From positions 5,553 to 69,552 of the forward strand of contig NZ_JBHSAB010000020.1 in assembly GCF_042649825.1 (NCBI RefSeq): 64,000 nucleotides of DNA. The letters are read 5' to 3'. This document shows, one piece after another, positions 1 through 10,489 of this stretch; position 1 is the first letter of the stretch, and the number at the start of each line of letters is the position of its first letter. Made by a program: the position numbers and the translations under genes. Under the pieces are notes generated by a model, which had not been told where the DNA came from, searched no databases, and was given only the letters and a program-made list of their open reading frames with translations. This DNA is from Legionella_C dresdenensis. Lineage in GTDB: Bacteria > Pseudomonadota > Gammaproteobacteria > Legionellales > Legionellaceae.

Positions 1-2
1 CA

Positions 3-3000
3 CTATCACCCGAACATATTACTTACTTACTGACACAGATAGAAGAATCAACAGAGAATGATAATCAGTTAATCGCGGCCTTCTGGAGCACACTGCGGTT
101 GTTTGCTGCGTACCCCGGACAGGCTACTGAAATCCTGCTTTGTTTCAAACAACGAGCGGAAAAAGACAAAGAAGGTTACTCAAAAATAAAAACCGCTGAT
201 ATGGAACACCATACCGAACTGTTCTCTACGCTTACACCGGTCTTAAATGCCGCGGACATGAATGAATCAGATAAGCACGCTTTCACGAGGTTCCTTGCCT
301 GTCTGGACATTTCATTCACCGAAGGAACCTACCAGGAAATTATAGAGTTAGTAACAGATATTAAAAATTTGGATCAAGGTGTTAAACAGCCCTTGCTTGC
401 CCGGTTAGGTGCGATAAATATTTTACGCTCAAATGAATTACCTGATCTGAACAGCATAAAAAACATTATTAACGATGTAAAAGCGATAGATTTAACTCGC
501 CGAAGTAGTTGGGGCATTAATCAGGACATCAATAACAGCTTAATACAACATATCCCGGCAACAATTATAGGTAATGAAGCCCTTAAAACCGCAGATAAAG
601 ATCTTTTATGGCTACTGTACAGCTGTTCTCCTGTTCAGAATCTTGAAAAACTCCATCGAGATATAGAAAACGGCATAAAAGATTTTTCTGAGAACTTTGC
701 CGGCAGACTTATAATCAAAAATATTAAGCCCCATGCTGAACAAGTGTTAGCGCTGCTGATGGAATATATTAATGCAATTAAAAAAGAGACCGCCACTCTC
801 GATGAGTTATTAGCGATAACAACCAAAATTGAACAGAAGCTTCCGGACTTATTGAATGAAACGGTAGCCGGTTTGTCAATTCGTACGCTGTTGATAAAAT
901 TCGTGCAAGCAGCTCCTGGCCCAACTGACATTAAAGAACTGGCATGCAATACATTCAAAAGCGGTCTTTTGGTTGACTTTTATAGACCCCGTATTGAAGA
1001 AATTCTAGGCGATGAAATTAAAGCCGCCATCCAGTCATTACAAACTGGCAATACCGCTTTTAACACCTGGTTAACAAATCATTTTGCAACCATTCCTTCG
1101 TTGCGCATGGATCTGGCGCTTAAACAGTTTGATGGCAACCTTACTACATTAAGAGGCTTTACTAATGCCTTAATCGAACTTAAGAACACGAGTGAAGCTG
1201 ATTTCCGAAAAACCATCAATTACCTTGTTGATGATGAAAAATACAAATTACTACTCATACCTGACTTCACTGCTCTACTGACAAAATTATTTAAATCAGG
1301 CTACCCGATAGCCGAGCAGGTAACCGTTATTTTTCAGGCGATTGCGGGACAGAAAATAAGCTCGGAACAATTAAAAAATGTCTTCGACCATATCGAGCTG
1401 TTAATAAATCAAAAGAGCTATATTTCACAAGAAACGTACCACATGTTACTGCAACTCATGGTGCGTTATAGTTTAAAACAACAATCGCTGTTCCCCTTAC
1501 ATGAGGTTATTTCACTTAAGCAACTTTCTGGCCTTGAGCGTAAACAGGCAGACGAATTATTTAACAGTATTGTTAAAGTTGCTTATCACGCCCAAAATGA
1601 CGCCTACCCGCTCCTGCCGCAACTAACCGGGAAAATAAGTTCGTTGATCACAGATAAAATAGCAGACGCCACGTATCTGGTTAGTTTCATCACCCTGCTT
1701 CTTGAGCGCTGCCAGCAATATAATCCCGATGAAATCAATACCATTATGAATTTGATTGACGCCTTAAGCCAACACTCTTCAGAACAGTTGGAACAGATTA
1801 TTACCATAATCAATAAATGCGTCTACAACTCTGACCAGGTAAATCTGAATGCGATCCAGGCCTTATACCAACAGCTGATTGCTCATACTGAGATTATTCC
1901 ACAAATAGCTAATCTCTTTATCAGCCAGCCCTACCCGCCTATCCAAAAGCTGACTGAGACATTAGCAGGGGGAAAACAGGAGGTCGAGTACTATATCAAT
2001 CATTTTGATTCCGATCCTTTTGGTTTAAGACAGTCCACTGCCGATGAAACAAGCGCAGACATTTTATCCCGCCAATTTGCCAGCGATCGCATCCTTGATG
2101 CAGTAACGCAAATTAAACAGAAAGCAGACGGCAGCTATCTTACTGCGGAGCAACAATTTGAATTAACCCGGCAACTTGCTTACATTAATGCGCTAGGGAA
2201 AGATACTGCGCTGATCATTGAGGATCGTGAATACTCGAATTTAATTCAGGCTTCCCGAAAAGAATTGTCAGAACTGGCTCACAAACTTAGTCAGCCCTGC
2301 AGTGATGAAAAAGAACAATTACATCGCAGATTGCAATTGCTGGCGGTAATGCGTGAATTGTTCTACCGTAGCACCGGCATACTGCCGCACACAACTCAAC
2401 TTTTATCCGTGTTATTGTCAACAGTTTATTCCGGTAATTTGACCATGGAAATTCAAACCGGGGAAGGAAAAAGCATCATCACGCCTTTATTGGCCGCCAT
2501 GCAATGGTTTGAGCAACAGGGCAAAGTTACCGTTAATGTCTGTACAGCTAACCGGGGATTAATTGACCAGGATTATTTTCAGAAAGGTGCGGTTAATTTC
2601 TTCCAGTCTCTGCAAATCAACTCCGCTGTTATTGCAGATAATTCACCAGCCGGAAGTTATTGTATCGGCGGGATCAATTATTCAACGATAGCCGATTTGT
2701 CGCTCTATTGTTCCCGGGCAAGACTCGAAGGCGAAGCGCTTAATAAAATTGAAGATGGCCGCGAACTGGCAAGTGATTTAATTCTGGATGAAATTGATAA
2801 AGAAACCCTTGATAGTAAAACGTTATTTAATCTGTCGATAGCAGCTAAAGGAGCAGACCAGGAAAATCCGTATACTTGGCTTTACCCGCTAATTAATCAA
2901 TTTATTGACCTGCCATCCTTTAAACGGCTACCAGAAGAAGACCGCGATGCATGGTCTGCCAGTGAAGATCTGCATCAGTTAAAAATTTATCTTTATGAGC

Positions 3001-6000
3001 AGACCAATGACTACGCGCAAAAAGAATTATTGCAACAAATCAGCAATCAGAAATTTGACAAATGGCTGGATGCAGCCTGTATCGCCAAGGGTCTGCAGAA
3101 CGGCGTCCATTATATTATTGCCAAACAAAACGACGATGAACAGAGTAAACAGTCAGAAGCTGTTCCTTTAATTCAGAACAGCCCGCAATATGGCGCGACC
3201 TTCAGTAATGGCGTTCAACAATTTCTTCATGCCCGGCTACAGAAAGATGAGCCGCAATCTCATTTTGTTATTGAACCAGAATTATTGTTTGTGGCCAGCG
3301 AATCCAGCCGTGATCTGATTATTCATTATCGGGAGAATGGCCGGATTATCGGCATAACAGGAACTGCAGGCACTACGGAAGAATTAATTGAACAGGAGAG
3401 CAAATTCGGCTTAAAAGCGATCGCCATCCCAAGACATAACAAACGTAATCGCCAAAAACTGGAAACCATAGTCAGTTCAAATGACGAGCAACAACTTGAA
3501 GAATTGAAAACAATCCTGCTTAAGGAGGCACAGAAAAAGCCCCATCAAACACCTCCGTCATTGCTGATTAACAATGATATTAAAGCAGCCAATAAAATGT
3601 ATGGCGTATTATCACAGACTCTGGCCGGAAGCGGATTAATTGTACAAATTATAACCGGCGAAGAAACTGAGGCAGAAAGGCGAAAGCGAATTGAAAATGC
3701 TGGCTTGCCAAATTATGTGACGGTAACAACATCTCTTTCGGGACGTGGTGTTGACATCAAACCTCAATCAGAATCAGGATTGTTTGTAATCCAGACTTAC
3801 CTGGCTCCGAAACGAGATACCCGTCAGTTTATTGGCCGCTGTGCACGAAACGGTATGGCAGGAAGGTATCTGGCAATATTCAGCGGCAATGATTTTCTTC
3901 ATAAATATGATCTGCCTTCATTGCAGGCCATGAATTCCAGGCAGCGGAAACAAGCAATCACAGCATTGCAAAAACAAATGGCTGAAGAGGCAGCTGTTGA
4001 ACGCCATTTTGTCCAGGAAGTAGCCGCTATTCAGCAAATATTTGTTCAACAATTTGAGATATGGCAGTATCTGATGCTACGCGACCTGGATCCTGTCTTA
4101 AAGGAACGTACCATAACATTTTTGTTAAGCAAGCGCGAAGAAATGCTCACGGGCTTAGCCGATTTATGGCAACAATGCCTCGATAGCACTGATCCTGAGA
4201 AAAAACAGGCTAATCTGTATGTCAGAAGAAACAATGCAGGTGAACTGGAATATCAGGAACTCAATAAAGCCCTGAAACAATTTGAAGACCAGGCCATAGA
4301 CCTGTGGCATTCCTTCAGTACTGAGCTGGAGACAAAATACAATACCCTGCCTATGGCGGAATATAGAAGCAGTCAGGAACTACTCCAATATATTCAGCAC
4401 TTTGATCCGCGGCAAGAGCTGGATATACGCCATACCAATATGCGCCAGCAAAAACGTGAAATACAGGCTGAAAATAGAAGCGCCAGAAATCATGCGAAAT
4501 ACGCGCTTGATCCTGAGGGCGCTATCTTGCATTTTGATAATAATAACCTCGAATTAGCCAAACGCCAGCAGTTGGCTGAGGCTTCGGCGCTATCGGCATT
4601 CCGCTTGTTAAAAAATGATTTTGATGAGGTATTACAGCAGCTTCCTAAAAAACATCCGTTAAAAAATAAACTGACTTTTAATCTCGGTAATAAAGATGTT
4701 AATACTCTGTTTGATACCTTTGCCAGTAACCTCCGAACCTACAATCATGATCCAAAGCTTGAGCAGGCAATGAAATATAAAATGCAGCCGGTAGCAATGG
4801 AGTTTATCGCGCTTTGTAACCGTACTCAAAAACAGTATCCGGATTATGATTTCAGCCGTTTTAATGATATCCGGCAAGACTATATTAATGATGCCACAGC
4901 TGGTCTGATTAACTACCTGGAAAAAAATCTGGCATGGGCAAAAAAGGAAAACCAGGGATTCGCATACTGGTTTGCACGCAGCGCGGTGAAAACAGCAGCC
5001 GCAGAATTGTTAGCAGCGATTGAACAAATTAAAAGCGCGCCGGATGGCGAAAAAAATCAGGCATTAAAAAATCTGTATAAAATACTTCATGTTCAGCAAT
5101 ACAAACTTAAAGATCTCTGGATTTTTTTCAGAAACACGCGCAGCGTCATTAATAAAGCCATACAGGCATTTGCCAATATTGAATATATTGGCGCTCTGCC
5201 AACAACATTCAAAACAGATTATCAGGAAGAAGCAATCCTGGCGATTCATTTGGATAATTTTATGGCCATACTTAACAAATTGAATCAAAAACATGACCAG
5301 AATAAGCAATGGCAGCAAATGACAAGCGAATTGCAAGCCGTCATGAATAAAAATAATGGCCTGTTTGTCTTTTTTGAACTGGCGCATTGCCTGTCTGCTT
5401 ACAAAGATCGATTTAACACCAATAAACACCTGCGCCCGGCATTACAGCAGTTGATTAATGAAATCAATGCCCAAAAGAGTAAAGTTGATTGTCAACACAG
5501 TTCGCTGTTGCAGCAAAGCCGTTATCTGAGCAAGAAAGAAGAGGAATTACAGCAGCAATTAAAGGACATTGCGGGCGTTACTATCAATGGATTACAGGTG
5601 CGATATGGTCACACAGGATTTCAGGAGTACTTTGATTTAATTATCGAAGGCCAGGACCGGGATAATTTATTACCCGGATTTACCCGATACAAATCGGCTA
5701 TGCTTACAGAGATGCTGGCAGATTTAGCGCAATGCCGGATAAATATACGGCATTATCAGGACGAATTAACCAGCAGGAAGGACTATCTGACCACTCATTT
5801 TTCGGCCTCGACAACAACCAGTTTGCCGACAACTGGCAACTCCGAAATTGATGCATTAATCGCTGAACATAATGCGTTATACCAACTGATAATTGCGCCG
5901 CCTGCGTTTGAGAATATCCCTCCGGTGCAAGACTGGAGGGTTCCTGAACTAAAGGTTATCTATACGCGCCTTGAGAACATGTCTCTTAAAACGCTTGATG

Positions 6001-6680
6001 CCAATAACGTTCCCTTCGCTAATATTTCAGGATTTACTGAGCAGGCTGCAAGTATGCTTCAGTTGAAAAACAACCTTGAAGTACAAATACGGGATAAACA
6101 GAAGTTAATACATGCACTGGAAAAAGAAATAAAAGAAACTGTGTCCGTTCAAAAGCAAAGCGGATTCGCCAGATTAAAAGGATTGGCTACTCAGGCGCAA
6201 AAGAAATTAGTCAGCGCCGCTAATGGTGATTTACCGCCAGAAAAGCAACTTGAACATTGCAACCAGGAACTCAACAGGCTTACAACCGAGTTAACAAAGC
6301 TGAGCGGCACTTTTGAAAATTACAAACAGGGATGGCTGACTGATGTCCGCAAGCAAATCGATAAACGTATATCATACCGGCTTCAGGTCAAAGCGACGGA
6401 CATTAAAAATGCAATCATGGAGCGTCAGAATATGGCCCAAAGTATGCTGGATTCATTACACGAAAGAGCTGATTTTCTTACCAAAAGAACAACTGCGGAA
6501 AAACAAAAAGGTGCGGTTATAACCAGACGTTTTTCGAACCTGACTGAATTGCTTGAATTCCAGACTAAAGTACAAACGTTGCCGAAGGCGGCGATAGAGA
6601 GTGCACCTGAGAGGGTGACTGGTGCAGCGAAGCGAGACGTGCCGCGACCTGATTCTGGCTCCTCCATAAAATTGATGTAG
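3..6680 (+). CDS. Giant SecA-like DEAD-motor protein, 5' partial
   Basis: The reading frame is open to the left edge. The first ATG/GTG/TTG-type codon is a TTG at 99, but 32 in-frame sense codons precede it, so the true start is probably outside the window and the protein exceeds 2,220 residues. The middle is a SecA-type motor: Walker A QTGEGKS (nt 2454-2474), a DEID Walker B box (from nt 2787) and a helicase VI-like QFIGRCARNG (from nt 3825). About 780 residues of helical sequence precede the motor, and over 900 residues rich in Gln/Lys coiled coil follow it. I see no zinc-binding SecA tail, and canonical SecA is about 900 residues, so this is not the housekeeping translocase. An effector or a dedicated secretion motor are possible roles, but neither is shown by the sequence. 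Confidence 0.8.
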   Translation, partial: LSPEHITYLLTQIEESTENDNQLIAAFWSTLRLFAAYPGQATEILLCFKQRAEKDKEGYSKIKTADMEHHTELFSTLTPVLNAADMNESDKHAFTRFLACLDISFTEGTYQEIIELVTDIKNLDQGVKQPLLARLGAINILRSNELPDLNSIKNIINDVKAIDLTRRSSWGINQDINNSLIQHIPATIIGNEALKTADKDLLWLLYSCSPVQNLEKLHRDIENGIKDFSENFAGRLIIKNIKPHAEQVLALLMEYINAIKKETATLDELLAITTKIEQKLPDLLNETVAGLSIRTLLIKFVQAAPGPTDIKELACNTFKSGLLVDFYRPRIEEILGDEIKAAIQSLQTGNTAFNTWLTNHFATIPSLRMDLALKQFDGNLTTLRGFTNALIELKNTSEADFRKTINYLVDDEKYKLLLIPDFTALLTKLFKSGYPIAEQVTVIFQAIAGQKISSEQLKNVFDHIELLINQKSYISQETYHMLLQLMVRYSLKQQSLFPLHEVISLKQLSGLERKQADELFNSIVKVAYHAQNDAYPLLPQLTGKISSLITDKIADATYLVSFITLLLERCQQYNPDEINTIMNLIDALSQHSSEQLEQIITIINKCVYNSDQVNLNAIQALYQQLIAHTEIIPQIANLFISQPYPPIQKLTETLAGGKQEVEYYINHFDSDPFGLRQSTADETSADILSRQFASDRILDAVTQIKQKADGSYLTAEQQFELTRQLAYINALGKDTALIIEDREYSNLIQASRKELSELAHKLSQPCSDEKEQLHRRLQLLAVMRELFYRSTGILPHTTQLLSVLLSTVYSGNLTMEIQTGEGKSIITPLLAAMQWFEQQGKVTVNVCTANRGLIDQDYFQKGAVNFFQSLQINSAVIADNSPAGSYCIGGINYSTIADLSLYCSRARLEGEALNKIEDGRELASDLILDEIDKETLDSKTLFNLSIAAKGADQENPYTWLYPLINQFIDLPSFKRLPEEDRDAWSASEDLHQLKIYLYEQTNDYAQKELLQQISNQKFDKWLDAACIAKGLQNGVHYIIAKQNDDEQSKQSEAVPLIQNSPQYGATFSNGVQQFLHARLQKDEPQSHFVIEPELLFVASESSRDLIIHYRENGRIIGITGTAGTTEELIEQESKFGLKAIAIPRHNKRNRQKLETIVSSNDEQQLEELKTILLKEAQKKPHQTPPSLLINNDIKAANKMYGVLSQTLAGSGLIVQIITGEETEAERRKRIENAGLPNYVTVTTSLSGRGVDIKPQSESGLFVIQTYLAPKRDTRQFIGRCARNGMAGRYLAIFSGNDFLHKYDLPSLQAMNSRQRKQAITALQKQMAEEAAVERHFVQEVAAIQQIFVQQFEIWQYLMLRDLDPVLKERTITFLLSKREEMLTGLADLWQQCLDSTDPEKKQANLYVRRNNAGELEYQELNKALKQFEDQAIDLWHSFSTELETKYNTLPMAEYRSSQELLQYIQHFDPRQELDIRHTNMRQQKREIQAENRSARNHAKYALDPEGAILHFDNNNLELAKRQQLAEASALSAFRLLKNDFDEVLQQLPKKHPLKNKLTFNLGNKDVNTLFDTFASNLRTYNHDPKLEQAMKYKMQPVAMEFIALCNRTQKQYPDYDFSRFNDIRQDYINDATAGLINYLEKNLAWAKKENQGFAYWFARSAVKTAAAELLAAIEQIKSAPDGEKNQALKNLYKILHVQQYKLKDLWIFFRNTRSVINKAIQAFANIEYIGALPTTFKTDYQEEAILAIHLDNFMAILNKLNQKHDQNKQWQQMTSELQAVMNKNNGLFVFFELAHCLSAYKDRFNTNKHLRPALQQLINEINAQKSKVDCQHSSLLQQSRYLSKKEEELQQQLKDIAGVTINGLQVRYGHTGFQEYFDLIIEGQDRDNLLPGFTRYKSAMLTEMLADLAQCRINIRHYQDELTSRKDYLTTHFSASTTTSLPTTGNSEIDALIAEHNALYQLIIAPPAFENIPPVQDWRVPELKVIYTRLENMSLKTLDANNVPFANISGFTEQAASMLQLKNNLEVQIRDKQKLIHALEKEIKETVSVQKQSGFARLKGLATQAQKKLVSAANGDLPPEKQLEHCNQELNRLTTELTKLSGTFENYKQGWLTDVRKQIDKRISYRLQVKATDIKNAIMERQNMAQSMLDSLHERADFLTKRTTAEKQKGAVITRRFSNLTELLEFQTKVQTLPKAAIESAPERVTGAAKRDVPRPDSGSSIKLM

Positions 6681-6766
6681 GTTGGGTCGTTTGACCCAAC
6701 ATGGGTATCAGACAAAGTCCTTTCAATGATTGAAAATCGGATGTTGGGTCAAACGACCCAACCTAC
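6677..6766. repeat. 26-bp perfect inverted repeat at the end of the SecA-like gene
   Basis: Positions 6677-6702 and 6741-6766 are exact reverse complements. Each arm is itself a hairpin (TTGGGTC-gttt-GACCCAA). The left arm contains the TAG stop of the upstream gene. It may act as a bidirectional terminator between the SecA-like gene and lptD, or be a REP-type mobile repeat. Looser relatives with a GTTGGGCTTTACAG core occur at 18021 and 27121. Confidence 0.8.
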
Positions 6767-6793
6767 TGGTTCTTCCATGACGCCCCTACCGCT

Positions 6794-9358
6794 CTAGTTA
6801 TGGAAATTATCGCGGTAACCTGGGATGTAGGTGCGGATGACGCTTGATGGATTGCTATAGCCTAGTGTGCCCAAGCCTTTCAGCAATACCTGCAGATAGA
6901 CATTATTATTGTACTGCGGCCTTAACTGCGGGCTTAAGCTCTGGAAAGTCCTGCCGCCAACCAGCCGAGCTGCCCAGCAACAATTGTCATATTGAAGGCC
7001 AAAAAATGAAATCATTTCATAACGCTTGCTGATGTTATAGCTGAATGCTCCCAGGCTGCTCCATTTTTCAGTAAATGGCCAAGCATAGGAAAAAGTCGCC
7101 TGATGTAGCGGATTATTCTGAATATTGCTATATGCAACCTGAGTTATATCGCCATTAACCAGATAAGTATAACCAAAGCTCAGAATCTTGTTAGCATCAG
7201 GGGCCGGTTGATAATGAAAATCAACGTGTGCGTTATTGGTATCATGTGCATACGTATCCCAGACATAATCACCGGTCACCGCCCAAGTGGAATTAAAGTG
7301 ATAGACAGCTCGTGATGCGATCGGCGAGGACTTGGCAAGCGGTGATAAATAGCCCAGAGTAAGCGGGCTATCATAGCAATACCCCAAATAGCTCTGGCAC
7401 AATTGCACTCGCCGCTGATCAAAATACCGGATCTGGCCAACAGTAAAACTGGCGCGTTCGGCACCGGTATTGTCAGATAACCAGCGCGTGGTTACTGCGT
7501 ATGATAATTGGTTAGTATCGCCTATGCGATCAAATCCGGAAAAACGGTTAGTGCGAAATAGTTGATCAGTATTAAAAATCATATACGCCGAATCATAAAC
7601 CGGGATTTGGGTCTGATCATGATAGGGGACATATAAATAATATACTCTGGGTTCAAGGGTTTGCGTCAAGGGCTGATTGAACCAGGACGTAGTGCTGCGG
7701 TCAAAATACAGCCCACTATCAAAACTGTAACGCGGAATAGTCCGATCGTAATGGTTCTCGATAAGATTATCATTGTGTATATCGTAATAATTTTGCACCA
7801 GTTCCATGCCTGGCGTGAAAAATCCCCATGGTTTGAGATAGGGCAGCGACAATTGCGGGTTCAGGAAATAACGCGGCCCTTCCGGCATAGTCTGAATACT
7901 GTTAGGCCATTTAAAATTATCAAGCTGGCCCAGCACGTTAAAATTAGCATTCAGCGGCAAATCAGAATAACTGCCATAGGCCATAAGCTGCGGCAAACGC
8001 TGATAAACATCGTTGACTGGCGTCTGATCAATAGGTTGCAAGGTTTGGTAGCTTTGTACCATCCCCTTAAATACCCAATTATCGGTAGTATAGGTTAAAT
8101 CACCTTCCCGTTCCAATTGCCGCTCAGTCAATATAGCCAGGTTACTGCTGAAATCTTCCTGATAATAATCATCCGATACCTGATGCAAATTGATTCGCAA
8201 TCTTAAATCAGGGTTAATCTGAGTGATATCGTTAAACTGAACAGACCAGCGATCAGTTGACGAGTCCCGTAACTGTGGATAGAGCCATTCGTTCTGATGC
8301 AGAAACTTCTTATATGCATGGTCATCAGGTAAAAAATGACCATTAATCTGGCCGGCTGAATTTTCAGTCAGATAACGGAACTGGCCGCCTAACATTACAC
8401 CGCGCAGCGTATAAATACTGGGGGTAATGGTTGCATCATAATCAGGCGCAATGTTCCAGTAATAAGGCAGGGAAAAATTAAATCCGCCAATATTGGAATA
8501 GCCTTTTGTCGGCAATAAAAATCCGGATTTCCGCTCTTTGGAGGTAGGAAAACTGAGATAAGGAGTGTAAAAAACAGGAACTTTGCCGATTACCAGTTTG
8601 GCATCACGCGCCACACCGGTTTTATCGGCATCATTTAAAGTTATTTTTTCCGCCGCAATATGCCAGGCATAATCCTGGGGAGAGCAGGTACTATAAGTTG
8701 CTTTTTCCAGCAGATAATCTTTGTTGGCAAATCGCTCGATAAGCCCAGCCCTGCCCCATGCCGGCAATATGGCGCTCTGGCGTCGGGAATCAAAACGATA
8801 CAAAACATCTTCCGCTTTACCCGATTTATCCTGCGTATTAATGGTCACTTTGCGCGCAACCATTAATCGCTCAGGTTCCAGATAAGTAACGGCGCCTAAT
8901 AATTCAATATGGGTTACCTGATTGGTTTTGGCATCACGGTACACATAAGCAGTCTGGGCATTCACCACCCGATTGGTCTGTTGGACCTGAACATTGCCGG
9001 ATAAAGTTGAGCGGCCCTGATTATAAAAAGAGACTTTATCAGCCTGCACCCTGATTTCATCAGGCGATACCAAAGGCTCAACCGTAATCGGCCTGTACCC
9101 CCCGCCACACATGCTGGACACACTTCCTGACTCCCAACCAAGGCAACGTGCAAACTCAACGCTCATTGCGTTACTCATAGTCATATCGCGCGGGATCACG
9201 CAAGCCTGTACCGGCTCAACCAAAACCTCGGTTGCGTAGCTGGCAGTATGGTCAACAATCAGCAAAGCAAGCACACTCAGCGACAATATCACTGATGGGG
9301 CTTTTCTGTATCGTTTATTACCGGCTTGCAGCTGTAATGAATTTGCCTGACCTTTCAC
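6794..9358 (-). CDS. lptD: LPS-assembly protein LptD
   Basis: LptD is the outer-membrane beta-barrel that, with LptE, inserts lipopolysaccharide into the outer leaflet. The 854-residue product has an N-terminal hydrophobic signal (residues about 22-43). An OstA/LptA-like jelly-roll follows (about 100-200, with text such as NQGRSTLSGNVQV), and the rest is a beta-barrel rich in aromatic residues. The C-terminal Cys pair (DNCCWAAR) and N-terminal Cys residues match the disulphide pattern of the family. The start is a GTG at 9358, and no other Met occurs before the mature region. It is divergent from amgK-murU, an arrangement shared with Pseudomonas. The usual downstream surA is absent, and the SecA-like gene converges on it instead. 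Confidence 0.95.
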   Translation of the reverse strand: MKGQANSLQLQAGNKRYRKAPSVILSLSVLALLIVDHTASYATEVLVEPVQACVIPRDMTMSNAMSVEFARCLGWESGSVSSMCGGGYRPITVEPLVSPDEIRVQADKVSFYNQGRSTLSGNVQVQQTNRVVNAQTAYVYRDAKTNQVTHIELLGAVTYLEPERLMVARKVTINTQDKSGKAEDVLYRFDSRRQSAILPAWGRAGLIERFANKDYLLEKATYSTCSPQDYAWHIAAEKITLNDADKTGVARDAKLVIGKVPVFYTPYLSFPTSKERKSGFLLPTKGYSNIGGFNFSLPYYWNIAPDYDATITPSIYTLRGVMLGGQFRYLTENSAGQINGHFLPDDHAYKKFLHQNEWLYPQLRDSSTDRWSVQFNDITQINPDLRLRINLHQVSDDYYQEDFSSNLAILTERQLEREGDLTYTTDNWVFKGMVQSYQTLQPIDQTPVNDVYQRLPQLMAYGSYSDLPLNANFNVLGQLDNFKWPNSIQTMPEGPRYFLNPQLSLPYLKPWGFFTPGMELVQNYYDIHNDNLIENHYDRTIPRYSFDSGLYFDRSTTSWFNQPLTQTLEPRVYYLYVPYHDQTQIPVYDSAYMIFNTDQLFRTNRFSGFDRIGDTNQLSYAVTTRWLSDNTGAERASFTVGQIRYFDQRRVQLCQSYLGYCYDSPLTLGYLSPLAKSSPIASRAVYHFNSTWAVTGDYVWDTYAHDTNNAHVDFHYQPAPDANKILSFGYTYLVNGDITQVAYSNIQNNPLHQATFSYAWPFTEKWSSLGAFSYNISKRYEMISFFGLQYDNCCWAARLVGGRTFQSLSPQLRPQYNNNVYLQVLLKGLGTLGYSNPSSVIRTYIPGYRDNFHN

Positions 9359-9520
9359 CCATCCAACCTTAACACGACCACAAATAAAAACTGGGAGATG
9401 AGTATATACTTAATGGTCCCGGTTTTGCGATATTTTGCAAAAAGAATTTACCAGGACGGGGATTGCAGATTGCTTTGGCTTTGGTTACTCTTTCGGCACA
9501 GTATTTGTTTCTGAGTAATA

Positions 9521-10489
9521 ATGGATAACCGATTCAATCAGTTGCAGCTATGGTTAACAAGCGCGTTGCAGACTGATTCTTTTTTATTGACCCCATTGTC
9601 TGGCGATGCCAGCTTCCGCCGCTATTATCGCCTTGCCTGTCAGGGAAAACAGTATATCGTGATGGATTCACCGCCTGACAAAGAAGATATTAAACCATTT
9701 ATTGCAATTGCCCAGTTGCTTCGTAACCATGAGATTAACACACCGCAAATTCATGCTCTGGATGAAGCGCAAGGCTTTGCAGTTCTTGCTGATTTTGGTG
9801 ATTGCCTGCTGCTTGCCAGATTAACCGACCATAGCGCTGATGCGCTTTACAAACAAGCAATGGCGGTATTGATCAGCATGCAAGGTACACCGGGCAGTTC
9901 ATTACCTGCGTTTGATCAAGCATTCATGCTGAAAGAAATGGCCTTATTTAATGAGTGGTTTATTAACCGTTACCTCAAATTGGCGTTAACCCCGCAGGAA
10001 GATCAATTAATCCGTCAGACATTTGACTGGTTAAGCCGTGAAATCAGCCAGCAACCAATCGTATTTATCCATCGTGATTATCATTCGCGTAATATTATGG
10101 TTCAGGAAGACGGTCAGCTTGGCATTATTGATTTCCAGGATGCCATGCGCGGTCCGGTAACTTATGATTTGGTTTCGTTATTGAAAGACTGTTATATCCA
10201 ATGGCCGCGCGAACAGGTTATTAATTGGCTGGAATGGTTTTATCAGCATATGGACCTGCAATATAAAACCGTAACGTTCCCGGATTTTATCAAGGCTTTT
10301 GATCTCTGCGGCTTACAGCGCCATATCAAGGTGTTGGGTGTTTTTTCCAGATTGTACCTGCGTGATAATAAAGCCGGGTATTTAAAAGATCTGCCCCTGA
10401 CTCTTACCTATACGCTTGAGTGTCTGGCTTGTTATCCGGAACTCTCCGATTTTTATCAATTTATGCAGGCAAGGATACAACTTCCATGA
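9521..10489 (+). CDS. amgK: N-acetylmuramate/N-acetylglucosamine kinase AmgK
   Basis: This anomeric sugar kinase of the peptidoglycan-recycling salvage route makes MurNAc-1-phosphate in the cytoplasm. The 322-residue protein has the aminoglycoside-phosphotransferase fold: N-terminal PLSGDASFRRYYR, a Brenner motif HRDYHSRN at residues 184-191 and the metal-binding Asp204 in IIDFQD. Its stop overlaps the murU start (ATGA), so the two are translationally coupled. The pair is divergent from lptD across a 162-bp intergenic region. Length and synteny both match the Pseudomonas enzyme. Confidence 0.93.
   Translation: MDNRFNQLQLWLTSALQTDSFLLTPLSGDASFRRYYRLACQGKQYIVMDSPPDKEDIKPFIAIAQLLRNHEINTPQIHALDEAQGFAVLADFGDCLLLARLTDHSADALYKQAMAVLISMQGTPGSSLPAFDQAFMLKEMALFNEWFINRYLKLALTPQEDQLIRQTFDWLSREISQQPIVFIHRDYHSRNIMVQEDGQLGIIDFQDAMRGPVTYDLVSLLKDCYIQWPREQVINWLEWFYQHMDLQYKTVTFPDFIKAFDLCGLQRHIKVLGVFSRLYLRDNKAGYLKDLPLTLTYTLECLACYPELSDFYQFMQARIQLP

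Noticed and set aside
5064..5429. 121-codon ORF antisense to the SecA-like gene
   Set aside because: It lies wholly inside the long coding frame and has no ribosome site or family resemblance. It is a shadow of coding sequence.
7661..8098. 145-codon ORF antisense to lptD
   Set aside because: It is contained in lptD, with composition typical of reverse reading of a beta-barrel gene and no supporting signals.
9412..9516. 34-codon ORF between lptD and amgK
   Set aside because: No ribosome site and no recognisable product. It lies in the divergent promoter region.
10420..10485. Upstream extension of murU
   Set aside because: It lies inside amgK, and the conserved nucleotidyltransferase N-terminus begins at the ATG at 10486.
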